A stretch of DNA of 64,000 bases, from NCBI GenBank assembly GCA_030847615.1, contig JAUMIR010000001.1:263003187-263067186 (forward strand), in the 5' to 3' direction. The position numbers and the translations under genes were made by a program. The notes under the pieces are model-generated. The model saw only the letters and a list, made by a program, of their open reading frames with translations, searched no databases and was not told the origin of the DNA. The DNA is from Gambelia wislizenii (Eukaryota > Chordata > Lepidosauria > Squamata > Crotaphytidae). Below, piece by piece: positions 21,017 through 32,985 of the stretch; position 1 is the first letter of the stretch; each line of letters opens with the position of its first letter.

Positions 21017-23936
21017 TAGAATAAAGGTAAAATAATAACAAGACAGGAAGACTTAAAACAACTATTTAAAGAATATTACACAGAATTATATGACCAAAAT
21101 GTAAGGGAGGAAGGGAATATAGAAAAAATGAAGGAATATTTGGATAGACAAAACTTCCATAGAATAAATGAAGACCAGATGAAAAACCTGAATGCAACAA
21201 TCTCAATGAGTGAAATAACAGAAGCAATAAAGGGAATGAAACAAAACAATGCTCCAGGACCGGATGGGTATACGGCACTCTTTTATAAAAAGCTGGAGAA
21301 TGAATTAAACATGCCACTTTACTGTACATTCAATGATATTGAAAAGAATGGGATTCCCGAGTCGTGGCTGCATGCAAATATAACATTAATACCAAAAGAG
21401 GGGAAAGACAGTAAAGAAGTTTCAAATTACCATCCGATCTCTTTGCTTAACTTAGACTACAAGTTATATACTTCAGTTCTGGCACAAAGATTAAAAAGGA
21501 TTCTGCAAGATATAATACATAAAGACCAAAATGGTTTTCTGCCAGAGCAGCAAATAAATCAAAATATAAGATTAATATTAGACCTGTTAGAATACTTTGA
21601 TGTGCATAATGAAAAGAAGTTAGGGCTTATGTTTATCGATGCTGGGAAAGGGCAATAATGTTAACTTGGATTTTATGATAAAGGTATTAGAAAGGATGGG
21701 AATGGGAGGGACATTTGGGAAAAGGATTCGGCAGATCTATAAGGAACAAGCAGCGCATCTCATTATTAATGGGGGGAAATCAGAAAAAAATCAAAATCAA
21801 AAAAGGAACAAGGCAGGGGTGCCCAATATCCCCTCTACTATTTATAATAGTTCTAGAAGTATTAAACAATGATATTAGATCTAATACAAAAATCCCAGGT
21901 ACAAAAATAAAAGGCCATCTATATAAGCTAAGAGCCTTTGCAGGTGATATGGTCCTTATTTTGGAAAATCCGGCAGAAAAATTGGAAGAACTATTAGAAA
22001 CATTGACACGATTAGGAGAATTTTCTGGATTTAAGGTCAACAAGGAAAAAACAATGATCCTAACAAAAAACATGAGTAAAATAGAAGAAGAGGAGTTAAA
22101 GACAAAATCAGGATGTCAAATATGTAATAAAGTAAGATATTTGGGAATCTGGATAACTAAAAGGAATGGAGATCCATTCAAAAACAACTATAAAAAAAGT
22201 GTGGATAGAAGCTAAAAAATCATTAGAAAGTTGGGGCCAATTGGGGCTATCAATGTTAGGAAGAATTGCCGCTGTGAAAATGGCAGTATTGCCAAAACTA
22301 CTATTTCTATTTCAAAACTTGCCCATAATTACCAACGAAAAAATCTTTGATGCGTGCAAAAAAGATCTAAAATCCTTTATTTGGGAAAAGAAAAAAGCAA
22401 TAATAAAATGGTGTTACTTAATAGATGAGAAGACAAGAGTGGTTGCGAATTACCAGACCTAAGAACATACTACGAAGCTGCAGTGCTAACATGGGTAAAG
22501 AACTGGATTAAACTGGACAATGATGAGATACTAAATGTAGAAGGACATGATGCAAGATATGGGTGGCATGCCTATTTAATTTACAATAAAGAAAAAGTGA
22601 ACAAAGATTTCACAAACCATTGTATAAGGAGAAGACTTTTAAAAGTTTTGAATAAAGTAAAAGAAATATTCTATTTTAAGATCCCATTATGGACTTCGAT
22701 GCAAGAAGCATTCCAAACTAAAGGGAAAAACACTAAACTCTAGTTAAGATACTTGGATATAATACAGAAAGGAAATGGAACAGCCAATACGCTAATCTCA
22801 AAAGAACAATTACAAATGAAGTATAACATAAATTGGTTCACATATTATCAATTACATGAAAGATTAAAAGAAGACTTAAAGAAAGAGGGAATACAGAAAG
22901 AACAAAATGAACTGGATAAAATCATATGGGAGGAAAAAAAAGAAAAGACAGATATCAAAGTTTGATAAGCTACTGTTATCTAGGAAACTAGAACAAGAAT
23001 ATGTCAAAGATTATATGCTAAAATTGGCACGGGACATAGGACATACCATAGAATTAGAAGACTGGGAGATAGCAAGGAAGAGGTCCATGACGTTTACAGC
23101 CTGTCAAAACCTAAAAGAAAACTACATTAAAATTAGCCAGAGATGGTACTTCACTCCAGTTAGAATTTTAAAAAAATGAATAAAAAGGCAAATTCCCACA
23201 TCTGTTGGAAACATGGGAGATCTCAAGGTACCCTAATCCACATGTGGTGGGAATGTGGTACAATCAAAAAGTTCTGGCAGAAAATACATGATAACATCAA
23301 TCGCATATTGAAGATTAAAATAGATTTCATACCTGAAGTATATTCATTGAACATGATAAAAGGTTTAGATAGGAGGGAAGAACAGAAATATTGGAGAATC
23401 ATTTTAAATATGATAACAACAGCAAGGTTGGTCATTGCCAGAAACTGGAAAAAAGAAGTACCAACAATCCAGGATTGGAAAACGAAGCTGTTAGATATGA
23501 TAGAATTAGATGAATTAACTAACAAGTTGAGAGACAATTAAAATAATAGGACTAGAACAAGAAAGGAATGGTCCTTCTTATTGGAATTTTAGGAAGATAC
23601 AGATGATATATATAATGATATGGACAAAGTGATATAGAAGGAAATTATTAAATATTTTAAATAATATGTAAGAGGTAAACAATCACCTTAGAAACACCAG
23701 ATGTGAAACACTGGGATTATTCATAATTGTTGAATTATATAAACAAAATTATCAAGGAAAGTTGAGAATATTTGATACCTACCTAAATAAGTAAAAAAAA
23801 GGGGGGGGAGGTAAAGGAGATAATATGGGAAAGAAAGGTAGTTAATAGAGGAAGGTAAAGTGATACAATACAGAAAGTTGGAAGTATGAAGTTATAAGAC
23901 AAATAGATGTAGGTAAAAATTCATAGAGCTCTGTAA

Positions 23937-23950
23937 AAAAAAAAAAAAGA
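23937..23950. repeat. Poly(A) run in L1 3' UTR
   Basis: About 14 A residues within the L1 3' region. Confidence 0.9.
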
Positions 23951-24198
23951 GGTATGAGAAGGAACAACTATAGGGGATATGGAAGAAAAAATTGACTCAA
24001 GGGATTGGTAAAGGAAGTCCGGAAAAAATAAGCTATCGGGGAGAGAAAGGACGAGAACAAAATAAAGGGAAAGAATATATATAAAAGATGTGTATAAAAT
24101 GTTTGTATGACTATACATAAATATAAAAATTATATACAAATATATACAAATGCTCATGTACGTTCATGTATATTCAAATAAAAATTAAAGTGTCAAAA

Positions 24199-24214
24199 AA
24201 AAATCCCAAGTAAC
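24199..24214 (+). repeat. Right 16-bp L1 target site duplication
   Basis: Exact match to 19761-19776. Confidence 0.88.
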
Positions 24215-24524
24215 CCAGGGTGAGTAGAAAAAACGATGTCACTTACCTCAATGTCCCGATCTCGACTGGAAGTGTTCGGCATGGACCTCCCAGTGATGCT
24301 GGCATTGCGCCAGCATAACGGGGCACCTTTTCACTCACCTGTCATTCCATTACAGAAATGGAATGACAGGTCAATTCACAGCTTAAGCCATGAATAAAAA
24401 GGAGCACGGGGGGAACAGAAGGGGCACTGGAGCATAACGATGCAGGGATGACATTGTCTGAAAGTGAAGCCCTTTCGCAATCTCCTGTTGTCCCTGTGAT
24501 GGATTAATTTGGTCGTCTGATAAT

Positions 24525-25026
24525 ATAGATGGTGTTGTAAGAGTGTATTATTCACTATTATTTAAACTACTAAATACACACTGGTTGGTGGCTTCCATGT
24601 CAGTGGGGTGTTGCTCAGAAAGAAACCCAACTAAGAAAAAGTAAACCAAAAGCATTCTACAATATACAAAATCTGACAGGCTGTATAGGTCCTGTCTAAA
24701 TGGTGAAAATAATCCTCATAGAAATTGCATGGAAGGTGATATGTCTAAATGGACATTAATATCGATACATCTTATTTGGAAGAGAGGGAGCCAAATCCAC
24801 TGGAGGTGTGAATTTCCAATCATTAAGTCACATTCGCTTTGCTGCACTGAGGCAGTGCAAGCTGATTGGCCATATGAGCATGGTGGTGAGGCTTGCAAAT
24901 TGGGAAAGCGCTTGCTGCCGCCATGTTGAATTTTTGGCTAAGTGAGGGATCGGTGAGGTGATAAAATGGAGATCTTTTCCTCTATTTTACTTTTTCATTT
25001 TTATATAAATATGAAGTATTCTTAGA
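24525..25026. other. Unassigned sequence, no gene seen
   Basis: No repeat family or ORF recognised. Bases 24825-24920 include a GC-richer patch with short complementary-strand ORFs of no known type. Confidence 0.45.
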
Positions 25027-25407
25027 ATCATAGAACTGTAGAGTTGGAAGAGACCACAAGGCCATCCAGTCCAACCCCCTGCCATGCAGGAAATCTTGAT
25101 CAAAGCATCCCTGACAGGTGGCCATCCAGCCTCTGTTTAAAGACCTCCAAAGAAGGAGACCCTACCACGCTCCAAGGGAGTGTGTTCCACCACCAAACAG
25201 CTCTTACTGTCAGAAAGTTCCCCTGAATGTTGAGGTGGAATCTCTGTTCCTGGAGCTTGCATCCATTGCTCCGTGTTCCAGTCTCTGGAGCAGCAGAAAA
25301 CAAGCCTGCTCCATCCTCAAGATGGCACCCCTTCAAATACTTAAACAGGGCTATCATATCGCCTCTTAACCATCTTTTTTTCAGGCTAAACATACCCAGC
25401 TCCCTAG
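25027..25407 (-). mobile_element. CR1 LINE 3' end, antisense
   Basis: The 3' end lies at the left with the CR1-type tail (AGAATCATAGAACTGTAGAG) next to GGCCATCCAGTCCAACCCCC. It extends rightward into the ORF2 C-terminus. 5'-truncated, as most CR1 copies are. Confidence 0.9.
25100..25405 (-). pseudogene. CR1 ORF2 C-terminal tail (fragment)
   Basis: The last ~100 codons of the CR1 RT protein, open to the natural stop at 25100-25102. It contains [20 protein letters not shown], then [15 protein letters not shown] and FKQRLDGHLSGML. The RT core is absent because of 5' truncation, so it is not functional. The same segment occurs in sense at 37370-37700. Confidence 0.88.
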
Positions 25408-27245
25408 AATTGATGTCAGATTAACTGGATGATAATTGTTGGTATCTTCTTTTTCCCCCTTTTTTGTGCACACCATGGTAAATGGTTTTTTTTAATAAAA
25501 AAAAATCATCAGCAGCAGATTGGAAAGCTTGAGTAATTCACTCGCAGCCACCATCTTGTCTAGGGAGCAAGTGAAGTTTAGGGGGGTTCTATTAACCATT
25601 AAGATAGGTCCCAGTGCTGGAAATTGCTATTTTTTTTAGAGCATATCATATTTTCCTCTCTCGTATAGACGGGGCTGCAGTCATTGGCTATCCATATCCC
25701 CACACTGAGCCCGGGTTCCCACTGGGCCCGGGCTCAGCCCACTTTTCCCATAGCTGAGTCCAGGTGCCGGCTTTATCAGACAGTTAATAAACATAGCGTA
25801 CATACTCCATTTTCCCAGTTAGACTACATATTCATTAGCAAGTACAGAGGAATGCAAAGACAATTAGCCATAAAGTAATACAACAGAACTGAACTTGGAA
25901 GGAAAAGGTCTCGTCCAGCACTGGTTCTGACAGTGAGAGAGAATCCGACTCAGGGTGTAGTCTATGCATTAAAGCAGGCTGCCAAGGTTCTGAACCTATT
26001 TGTGGGACAGGATTCAACCCCTCAAATATCTGCTTTCAAGTTCAGACTAAAATGTGGAGTGGATTCAATCACTGATGTGAAAGCCATAAACTACCACTGA
26101 TGTTAGGGTCCTGCTAAATATATATGTAAAAAACTGCTTCCCTTTGTTTCTATGTTGTTTTGTTTCTGTATTAGCTCTTTTCAGGAGGCACTGGGACCTT
26201 TTCTATTCTACCACTTTCTCAGTTCTCAAGAAAGGAGTACAACTACCATAGTGTATGGCTAAAATGCCACATGTTACCATCAAGGTTCTTGAAACTCAAG
26301 AGTGGCATCTGAGAAAACTGCACAATATTTCAATCACTCCCATACCAATGAACTAATACCAAGTATAGGCCAAACTTTTCCACTGTCATCAGGAATGTTA
26401 TTTCTACCAGAATGATAGACATTTGAGTGGGGGAATGTAATTTGTACATCAGATTTTGATTGCTACTTTATCCCTGAAATGAGACATTTGTCATTCACAT
26501 TCTCCTTCCTCCCTTAACTTAATGTTTCATTTTTGGATTCCATTCAAATCCACTGAAAGTTAAGAAAACAGTTTTCAAACTGAAAACCTGTACCTTTCTA
26601 GCCCAGATTTGTCTTACATATTTGAAATTTAAAAATTCTGCTTTTGCATTCAGATTCCTTTCATGTCCATTTCTGCTTGGCCAGGCGATATTTTTGTTGC
26701 ACATCTTTTGATTGCTCTAAGTTAAACAGAACATTTTGTTTCATTAATTAAATTAATGATCCTGGACAAAGAACGGTACTCTTCTTCTTGAAGGAGAAGA
26801 GTGTTCTGTTGGATAAAACTCCCAGAATTAGTGTTTTAAGACTAGTTTTCATTAATCACCTTACTCAGTGCCTAGGGAAGGAGAAGAAATTTATGGGGTA
26901 CACATTTCCAACCAGAAATACCCATCTCATGCTTCCCAAAACTGACAATGAACCAGAGAACCTTAGAAATCCATACATAGTTAATTTTTTTGTGATAAAA
27001 AAAAATGCATACAAAAGTGTGTTCAAAATGGGGTAATAAAAATGTTCCTGTACACTGATAATACAGCATAGGGACAGAATGAGAGTATTGGTGGGATTGA
27101 GTAAAATTCAGTGCATACTTTCCATTATTTTAGGTCATCAGGATGAAAACTGGTATATGTGTGGCCAAGCAACATCACTGTGTGGTCAAGAAGGCAAAAA
27201 TTATTAATTACAAAGAACACACATGGTAGGACAGGCTGCAGACTT
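25408..27245. other. Unassigned sequence, no gene seen
   Basis: A short GC-rich hairpin lies at 25705-25737 (CTGAGCCCGGG with its exact complement, 11-base loop). Otherwise AT-rich and without recognisable features. Confidence 0.45.
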
Positions 27246-27828
27246 AGGACTTTATCAGACCACCCCCCAGAAAAGTTATTTTGCTGGCATAAATTGTGGT
27301 GTTTTTATGCTGGCAAAAGAACCCCCCACCACTGCACTTACCTTCAGCAGCATCCATGAGGCTTCCCCAGCAGTAATGGAGCACAAACAGAGGTTTCTGT
27401 TTCTGGGGTTGAAATCTCCCGGATTCTCGCGAGAAGATGCTAGCACGGGAATTAAAAAAACAAAAACAAAATAAAGACACAAAATGTTCAGAAAAGCACC
27501 AACATGCACTTTAAAAGTTCCAAGTACAAGGCGCGGTGGGTGTTTCATAAAAATAGCATACCCTACCTGGCTGTAATAATCTCACCCAGAAGTGTTTGCC
27601 CATTGATGCTGCATTCAGATGAGTACAGTGGTGCGTGGATTCAAATTCTGGCATTGCAAGCAGAAAATCACCATAGGATATCAATTGACGGCTTGGGCTG
27701 TCAAAAAGAAAGTACAGCTTTTAAACAATATATGATTGTGAAAGGGCAACGTCATCTGGTATGTGCACTCTTTCGCGATCATTAGGCATCTTTATGACAC
27801 CATGTTTGACTAGTCTGATAAAGTCCTG
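27246..27828. mobile_element. TIR element, TTATCAGA family (uninterrupted)
   Basis: Termini AGGACTTTATCAGAC at 27246 and its exact complement ending at 27827. The 583-bp noncoding interior contains CAAAAACAAAATAAAGACAC and CACTTTAAAAGTTCCAAGTA, which match the split element at 19464-24524. It is the best uninterrupted reference copy for that family in the window. Confidence 0.75.
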
Positions 27829-28157
27829 AGTCTACAGGGAAGGGCAAGACTCCGACACTCCTCTCCTCTCCTTCCTACTGAGTTAATTGAGTGTGAACTG
27901 CTTTTGCACTTTGAATTCATTTTCAGCAGTTGAGGTAAGCTGAGCACAAAGTGGATAGTGAGAGAAGGAGATATAAACTGGGACATTGTAAAGGCAGTTG
28001 AAAATTTGGGAAGGCTGAGAATTAATCAGGACCATCCCAGCCAAATTAATCAGTACTTTCCCTGGCAACTCAGATGCGGGGGGTGGGGGTGGGGAGGGTA
28101 TGGCAATGAGAAAGAGTTTTCTATATCTGTAACTGATAGCCTAAATATACTAAAGGG

Positions 28158-28352
28158 ACCCGATCTTGCCTGATATTGGAAGCTGAGCAGATTCAGCCCT
28201 GGTTACTACTTGAATGGGAGACTACCAAGGAATACCAGGTGCTGTAGGCTAGGAATGAGCAAAACCACATCTGAGTATTCTTTGTCTGAGAAAACCCTAT
28301 GAAATTCATGGGGTTACCATATGATGACAGGCAACTTGAAGACACATACACA
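28158..28352 (+). mobile_element. 5S rRNA-derived SINE
   Basis: The 5' part 28158-28250 is a diverged 5S rRNA: CCCGATCTTGCCTGATATTG, GGAAGCTGAGCAG, ACTTGAATGGGAGACTACCA, AATACCAGGTGCTGTAGGCT. The 3' part (AAAACCCTATGAAATTCATG, GACAGGCAACTTGAAGACAC) is a BovB-like tail as in 5S-type Sauria SINEs. It is a retroposon, not a 5S gene. Confidence 0.88.
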
Positions 28353-28616
28353 CATTTTCCTGTTCAACATTTTCTTGTCTATATATCCCAAATACCCACT
28401 AGTGCCCTAAACCTAGTTTTTAGTCCTAACTAAAGTTGATCCACTGAATCATTGGGATTTTCCTTACTCACTAGTAAACAACAGATTCAATGGCTTTACT
28501 CTAGTGAGGCCTAATCTATGGGAGTCTGTCCACTGTATGTTTGTGATTGATCAGAACAATTCCAGAAGAGACAAAGGACAGGAAAATCGAAAAGGGGGTT
28601 GCAGTGGAGAGATTAT

Positions 28617-28841
28617 GGAGATTTTCACATGGGGGAAATAACCCCTGGGGAGATCGGGAGAGAAACGGGGCTGTTCCAGTTGCAGTGCTCCATTTCGCAT
28701 GCCCCCTTCCTTCTCCTGATCTCCTGTCATCCTCCCTCCATCCTGCTTCCATTTCCCTCCAGCTATTTTTTACTAATGAAAGTTCTTCATTAGTAAAAAA
28801 TAGCTGAACATGGGGGTTATTTCCCCCATGTGAAAATCTCC
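28617..28841. mobile_element. Foldback TIR element with TAT target duplication
   Basis: Outer inverted arms: GGAGATTTTCACATGGGGGA at 28617 and its complement ending at 28841. Inner arms: a perfect 20-bp stem-loop CAGCTATTTTTTACTAATGA with the complement at 28786-28806 region. TAT flanks both ends (28614-28616, 28842-28844). A 228-base asymmetric middle separates outer and inner arms on the left. Confidence 0.75.
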
Positions 28842-29009
28842 TATGAGAAAGGATTGTGAAAGAAAGTCCTGCCAAACAGAAAGGACTCAGAAAGAAGGCA
28901 AGTATGCAGGAAATCTTGGAATTATTTTTTTTTAAAAAAGTGATCACAATGGCATTATAAGTCCAAGGCCCCAAAAGTTGTTAGTTATTATTTCACCATT
29001 GTTATTGTT

Positions 29010-29236
29010 GTTGTTAGCATTTGTTGTCAACATTCAAGTTGTTTCTGATTTATGGCGACCCTAAGGTGAACTTATCACAAAGTTTTCTTGGCAAGATTTG
29101 TTCAGAGGTGGTTTGCCTTCACCTTCCTCTGAGGCTGAGAGAATGTGACTTGCCCAAAATCCCCAGTAGGGATTCAAACCCAGGTTCCTAGAGTCATCGG
29201 TTAATGCTCAAAACCCTATACCATGCTGGTTCTCAT
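29010..29236 (-). mobile_element. Sauria-type SINE
   Basis: Antisense: tail CAACATTCAAGTTGTTTCTG, body CTTGGCAAGATTTGTTCAGA and CCTCTGAGGCTGAGAGAATG, B-box complement GGGATTCAAACCCAGG, head end CCATGCTGGTTCTC. Confidence 0.88.
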
Positions 29237-29368
29237 TCCTCTATACCTGCACCTATTATCTACAGACATCCATAGATTTTTCCATTCTGAAATCTTTAAG
29301 GGGAGAAATTCTTAAAGCCTCCTTTGGTGTTTTCAGTGGGAATGTCTGCCTGCCCATGCTGAAAATAA

Positions 29369-29389
29369 CAGCCTTTTTTTTTTTTTTTG
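29369..29389. repeat. Poly(T) run
   Basis: About 19 T residues. Confidence 0.9.
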
Positions 29390-29882
29390 CTAGAATTTAA
29401 GAGAGATTGACCAGAATGAGTAAAATATGAAGTGAATGCAACATTGTAAGATTGTGTCATCCAAATCCATTGCTAATCGACCTGAGCCATGCACTGGAAA
29501 AGAACAGAGAAAGCAAGGAAAAGATTATGGCAGGTTGGTTCAGACAGGCAGAAAATCTCTTGGCTAGACTTAATTAACATCATGCTGATTCCAGTGCAGT
29601 ATTGGCTCTTTCCAATGTGAATTTCCTCTGTGATGCACAGGGATAATAATATGTGTCTGTCTGCCTGTATTGTTGAGACATGTTCTTATCACTTGGCAAC
29701 ACATAGTAGAGCCTAAGTAGCCCCACTGAAGCCACACTAATTTCAGTTCTGCTGGAACACTAGAGATGTGATTAGGTACAATCTGGCCCTTGTTCTTCAT
29801 CAAATGCCTCACACTGGAAAGCAATGCAAATGTAGTCTGCTTTTGTCTGATTCTGTGTGTGCATGTGCATGCATGCATGCAT

Positions 29883-30075
29883 ACCTTCAAATTGTCTGTT
29901 GATTTATGGTGACCCCATGAATTTCATAGGGTTTTCTTAGGCAAGGAATCCTCAAAAGTGGTTTTGCGAATTATTTCCTCTGAAATATAGCCTACAGAAC
30001 CTAATATTCATTGGCACTCTCCCATTCAAGTACGAACCTGGGATGACTCTGCTTAACTTCCAAGATAGGATATGG
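29883..30075 (-). mobile_element. 5S rRNA-derived SINE, antisense
   Basis: Read on the minus strand, the 5S-like part is GGAAGTTAAGCAGAGTCATC and TACTTGAATGGGAGAGTGCC, followed by the tail complementary to ATTTATGGTGACCCCATGAA. Same family as 28158-28352, but more diverged and with a truncated 5' end. A (GCAT)n run at 29862-29882 adjoins its 3' end. Confidence 0.8.
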
Positions 30076-31766
30076 GGTCTTTAGGGTATGTACGTCCATA
30101 AATGTACTACTTACTCCTGGTGTATTTATCTCCCTCATTAAAAGAAACTCAGAGTAGCATTTTTGTACACTTCATGTAGGTTGGTAGGTACAGAAAAGTC
30201 AACTGACAAGATGTCAGTTGCTACAAACAGAACAGTTTACAGAATACTTGATTCAGTGATTGCCATTACATGTGCCACTTTTCCTGTCATGGCTACCATT
30301 GACTAAATTCTTATAACCAGGGCTAGCATTAGACAGAGGGAGAAAGTTGCCTGGAGGCATGGGTTGGCTAGTGAAATGGCTCCTGTACCTTTAAGAGTTG
30401 TGTAGAACCAGGGGTTTCATTCCATGTGCTTGTCACACAACCTCCACCTGCTGAAATCCCTTCTTCTGTTCAACCATTAAAAGCTAGGAGCCCTGTTCTG
30501 ATTTCCACTCAGCAGCAGCACTGAATGTGGAAGATCTGGGGTACCGTAAAAGGGTGAGAAATGGTCAGTTATTTCATTTGTTATTATTGTTGTTATATTT
30601 TACTGTCTGGGATAGGGAGATTATCAGCCTCATGTGCCAAAATAATGATGGACCTTCACCTGTGGGGATAGAGGTGCCATTCACTGATTAGTCTCACAGC
30701 ATAGATTTTTACATCCTAAGGCCTTTGCTCTCAAAGGACAAAAGGGATGCATGTTTAACCACTTCCACAATGCTTAAAATGTATCTGTACCATCACCATT
30801 AAGCACCCTCATGAATACTGAAAAATCAGTGGGCTTTATGCTGTGACCCTCTGCCCATTTACCTTGTAGTAAACTCTGCTGGACTTTTTCACTTAAATTC
30901 ACTAGCAAATTGAGTAGATACATTGAATCAAAGGGGTTTACTTAAGTGTTGACTTGTCATACAGCAATTGATTAAATGGGTCTATTCTAAGTGGGAGTAG
31001 CAATTGGATTTAGACCAATGGGGCTTCATTTTCTTTCTCTCTGTGTGTGTATGAGAGATTACCCCATTAGTGCACTTTGCATCTGATATGTCCGCATTCA
31101 GGTAAGACATCAGGTCCATGGTTGTCAGAACTTTTCATTTTTAAAGATGTCACTATGACCTGGCTTGCTTAAAAGATGCCATTTAATTACCAAGCCACAT
31201 TCTTAGTGGGGGGATGTAGCACATTGAGGATGCCTCCATTTGAAGGCTTAAATTTAGAAAATAAAATAGGAAAGGGTGGAAATAATTATTGTACTTGAAG
31301 CCTAATTAAATTATCTCAGCTAAGATCTATTCCAAAGCTAAATGTCTGCTGAGGTTAAGAATCTGCTAAATGTGTACACTTTGCCCACTCAAAGAGGCAA
31401 GACATGAGTAATGGAGTAAATAGGACCACAACTTTATCAACTATTGAAACAGCAGCTCAAACTTACCTCAACAGATGGCTGCCAAGCATGAAGGCTTGTG
31501 TAAGAGCTCTTCTGCAGAGTCCAATTGGACAAATCACCTCCAGCCTCAGGACATATTGTTTATGTCTAACAGCTAGCCTTCTTGCCAAAGAAGGATGTCC
31601 CATCTTCCCTTGTTCCCCACAAGCCACATTATTCAAAGGTAGGAGTCAGGCAGGGCTCCACCAAAGAGAATCCCTTTGACTACTCTTGGGCCCCAAAAGG
31701 AAGTTCTGAAATGTCACTTCACATCATATAGATGCTCCTTGGTTCTCACCAATGCTGCCTGTGGTT
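30076..31766. other. Unassigned sequence, no gene seen
   Basis: No recognisable repeat. The ORF at 31404-31679 has no protein family signature. Confidence 0.45.
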
Positions 31767-31974
31767 GCTGCCACACTGCAGAAATAATGCACTTTGACAC
31801 TGCTTTAACTATCATGGCTCCGTCCTATGGATATTGGGATTAGTAGTTTGTTTGGCACCAGAGCTGTCTGACAGAAAAGGCTAAATATCTCATAAAATTA
31901 CACATCCCAGAATTTCATAGCACTGAGCCATGGCAGTTAAAGCGGTGTCAAACTGCATTATTACCTATTACACA
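31767..31974. mobile_element. Palindromic nonautonomous DNA transposon (family A)
   Basis: CACTGCAGAAATAATGCACT with TTGACACTGCTTTAACTATC on the left, and the inverted counterpart GCAGTTAAAGCGGTGTCAAA on the right. It is the least diverged family A copy here. Confidence 0.8.
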
Positions 31975-32346
31975 CCTGTCATGACCACCTGGGTAAGTCT
32001 GTCTGGCTCCATCATCTTAGTCCATTCCCAAATTGGAGCAGTGTGATACACGGGGAAATATAGCAACATTCCCTTTCAAACAAGGCCAGCCAAGAAGCAT
32101 TGACAAAAATGCCTACCTGGCCACAAAGTGAGCAAGAAGGGCTGTACTGACAGTTATTTGCCACAAACCAAAAAGAGACCAACAGAAGGGTAGGGCCCAT
32201 CTTAAAAGGACTATTTTGTTCCCCTTCACCCCATTGTTGCTAGCCTATGAGGTGGCTTATGTTAGGAGAGTGTGGATGTGATTGAGAAGACTGTTATTAT
32301 TACCTGTATAATCCATATATGCAGAGTTCATGTAAAAACCATCTCA

Positions 32347-32985
32347 GGGCCTGTCCGTATGAGGGGGGAAATGTAGATTGATGCACACTAACACAAATTT
32401 GGAGCAGCTTCTATTTGTCTTAATGGTTTTCTGGAAAAATTACAGACATGTGAGGCAATTCACTTTTGCTGTCCCAATGGGCATGCCTGCAAATCAAGAT
32501 GGCAGGCATGAGCAAATTATTCACATTTTTAATGTCACCAGTTGCCACTGCTGAACAGTGTGTGTGTGTGTGAGGCATATCTAAGGTGCGAAAGTGTGAT
32601 ATTCCATGTAAATAAATTTTAAAAAGGAAAAAAAAAGGCTGTTTCATTGCCTGAGTGCTCACTTGCTAAAGCGAAAATCCAAGATGGTGGTTTCAGGCAC
32701 TTGCTTTGTTAGCAAATTCCACCCCCTGCCCACATCTGACCAATTAGCTTCCACTTCTGCTTTATTGCAAATGCAATTGAATGTGAATCTGATGTCCAAA
32801 TGAGGGGAAATGCACAATATATATATATATATATAATGGGAAAAGACATGAAGGCTTTCCTGGTAGAGTTTATGGTGGATTTGTCCCCCCCTCCTTCTGA
32901 ATACACCAATCTGATGCAGAATGCCTTTAGGACAGGTAGGATTCCAAGTGAATTCTATGAGCATTCTTTTCACCATTAAAACCAT
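32347..32985. mobile_element. TIR element, family R1 (copy 2)
   Basis: Co-linear with 9174-9825 over most of its length. The left terminus is GGGCCTGTCCGTATG. The right terminus is eroded, so the end near 32985 is inferred from alignment by eye. It carries (GT)n at 32559-32572 and (AT)n at 32817-32835 that copy 1 lacks. Confidence 0.65.

Larger units (their letters stand above)
19789..23540 (+). pseudogene. L1 ORF2 (reverse transcriptase) remnant
   Basis: Originally the L1 endonuclease/RT protein. The surviving N-terminal piece (19789-20010) is the linker after the endonuclease. From 21060 the RT reads in broken frames: APGPDGYTALFYKKL at about 21252, an IPKEGKD...SNYHPISLLN stretch at about 21391-21450, a motif-A remnant FIDAGKGQ ending in a stop at 21656-21658, and GTRQGCPISPLLFI at about 21811. 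The catalytic FADD reads FAGD at 21937-21948, so the first catalytic aspartate is lost. The C-terminal Cys/His region (CWKHGRSQGTLIHMWWEC) sits near 23200-23260. There is no working enzyme. Confidence 0.88.
19777..24198 (+). mobile_element. L1 LINE, 5'-truncated, with nested insertion
   Basis: A sense L1 truncated within ORF2 and flanked by a 16-bp duplication. It has the ORF2 linker, RT, Cys-rich C-terminus and an A-rich 3' UTR to about 24198. Bases about 20022-21016 are a foreign antisense LINE fragment. Several frameshifts and stops make it dead. Net L1 length without the insert is about 3.4 kb. Confidence 0.88.
19464..24524. mobile_element. TIR element, TTATCAGA family, split by an L1
   Basis: The left part 19464-19776 begins GGAGATTATCAGATGGG. 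The right part 24215-24524 ends with the complement of TTATCAGACGACC. Removing the L1 between them leaves about 640 bp. Around the join, the phrase ACACACTTTAAAAATCCCAAG matches the intact relative at 27246-27828 (bases about 27502-27526), so the two are homologous and the latter shows the empty site. Confidence 0.7.

Noticed and set aside
28158..28250. 5S rRNA gene
   Set aside because: The 5S-like sequence is diverged and continues into a BovB-like SINE tail. It is a retroposon.
28516..28974. 152-codon minus-strand ORF
   Set aside because: It lies across a palindromic TIR element. The open frame on both strands follows from the inverted repeat structure.
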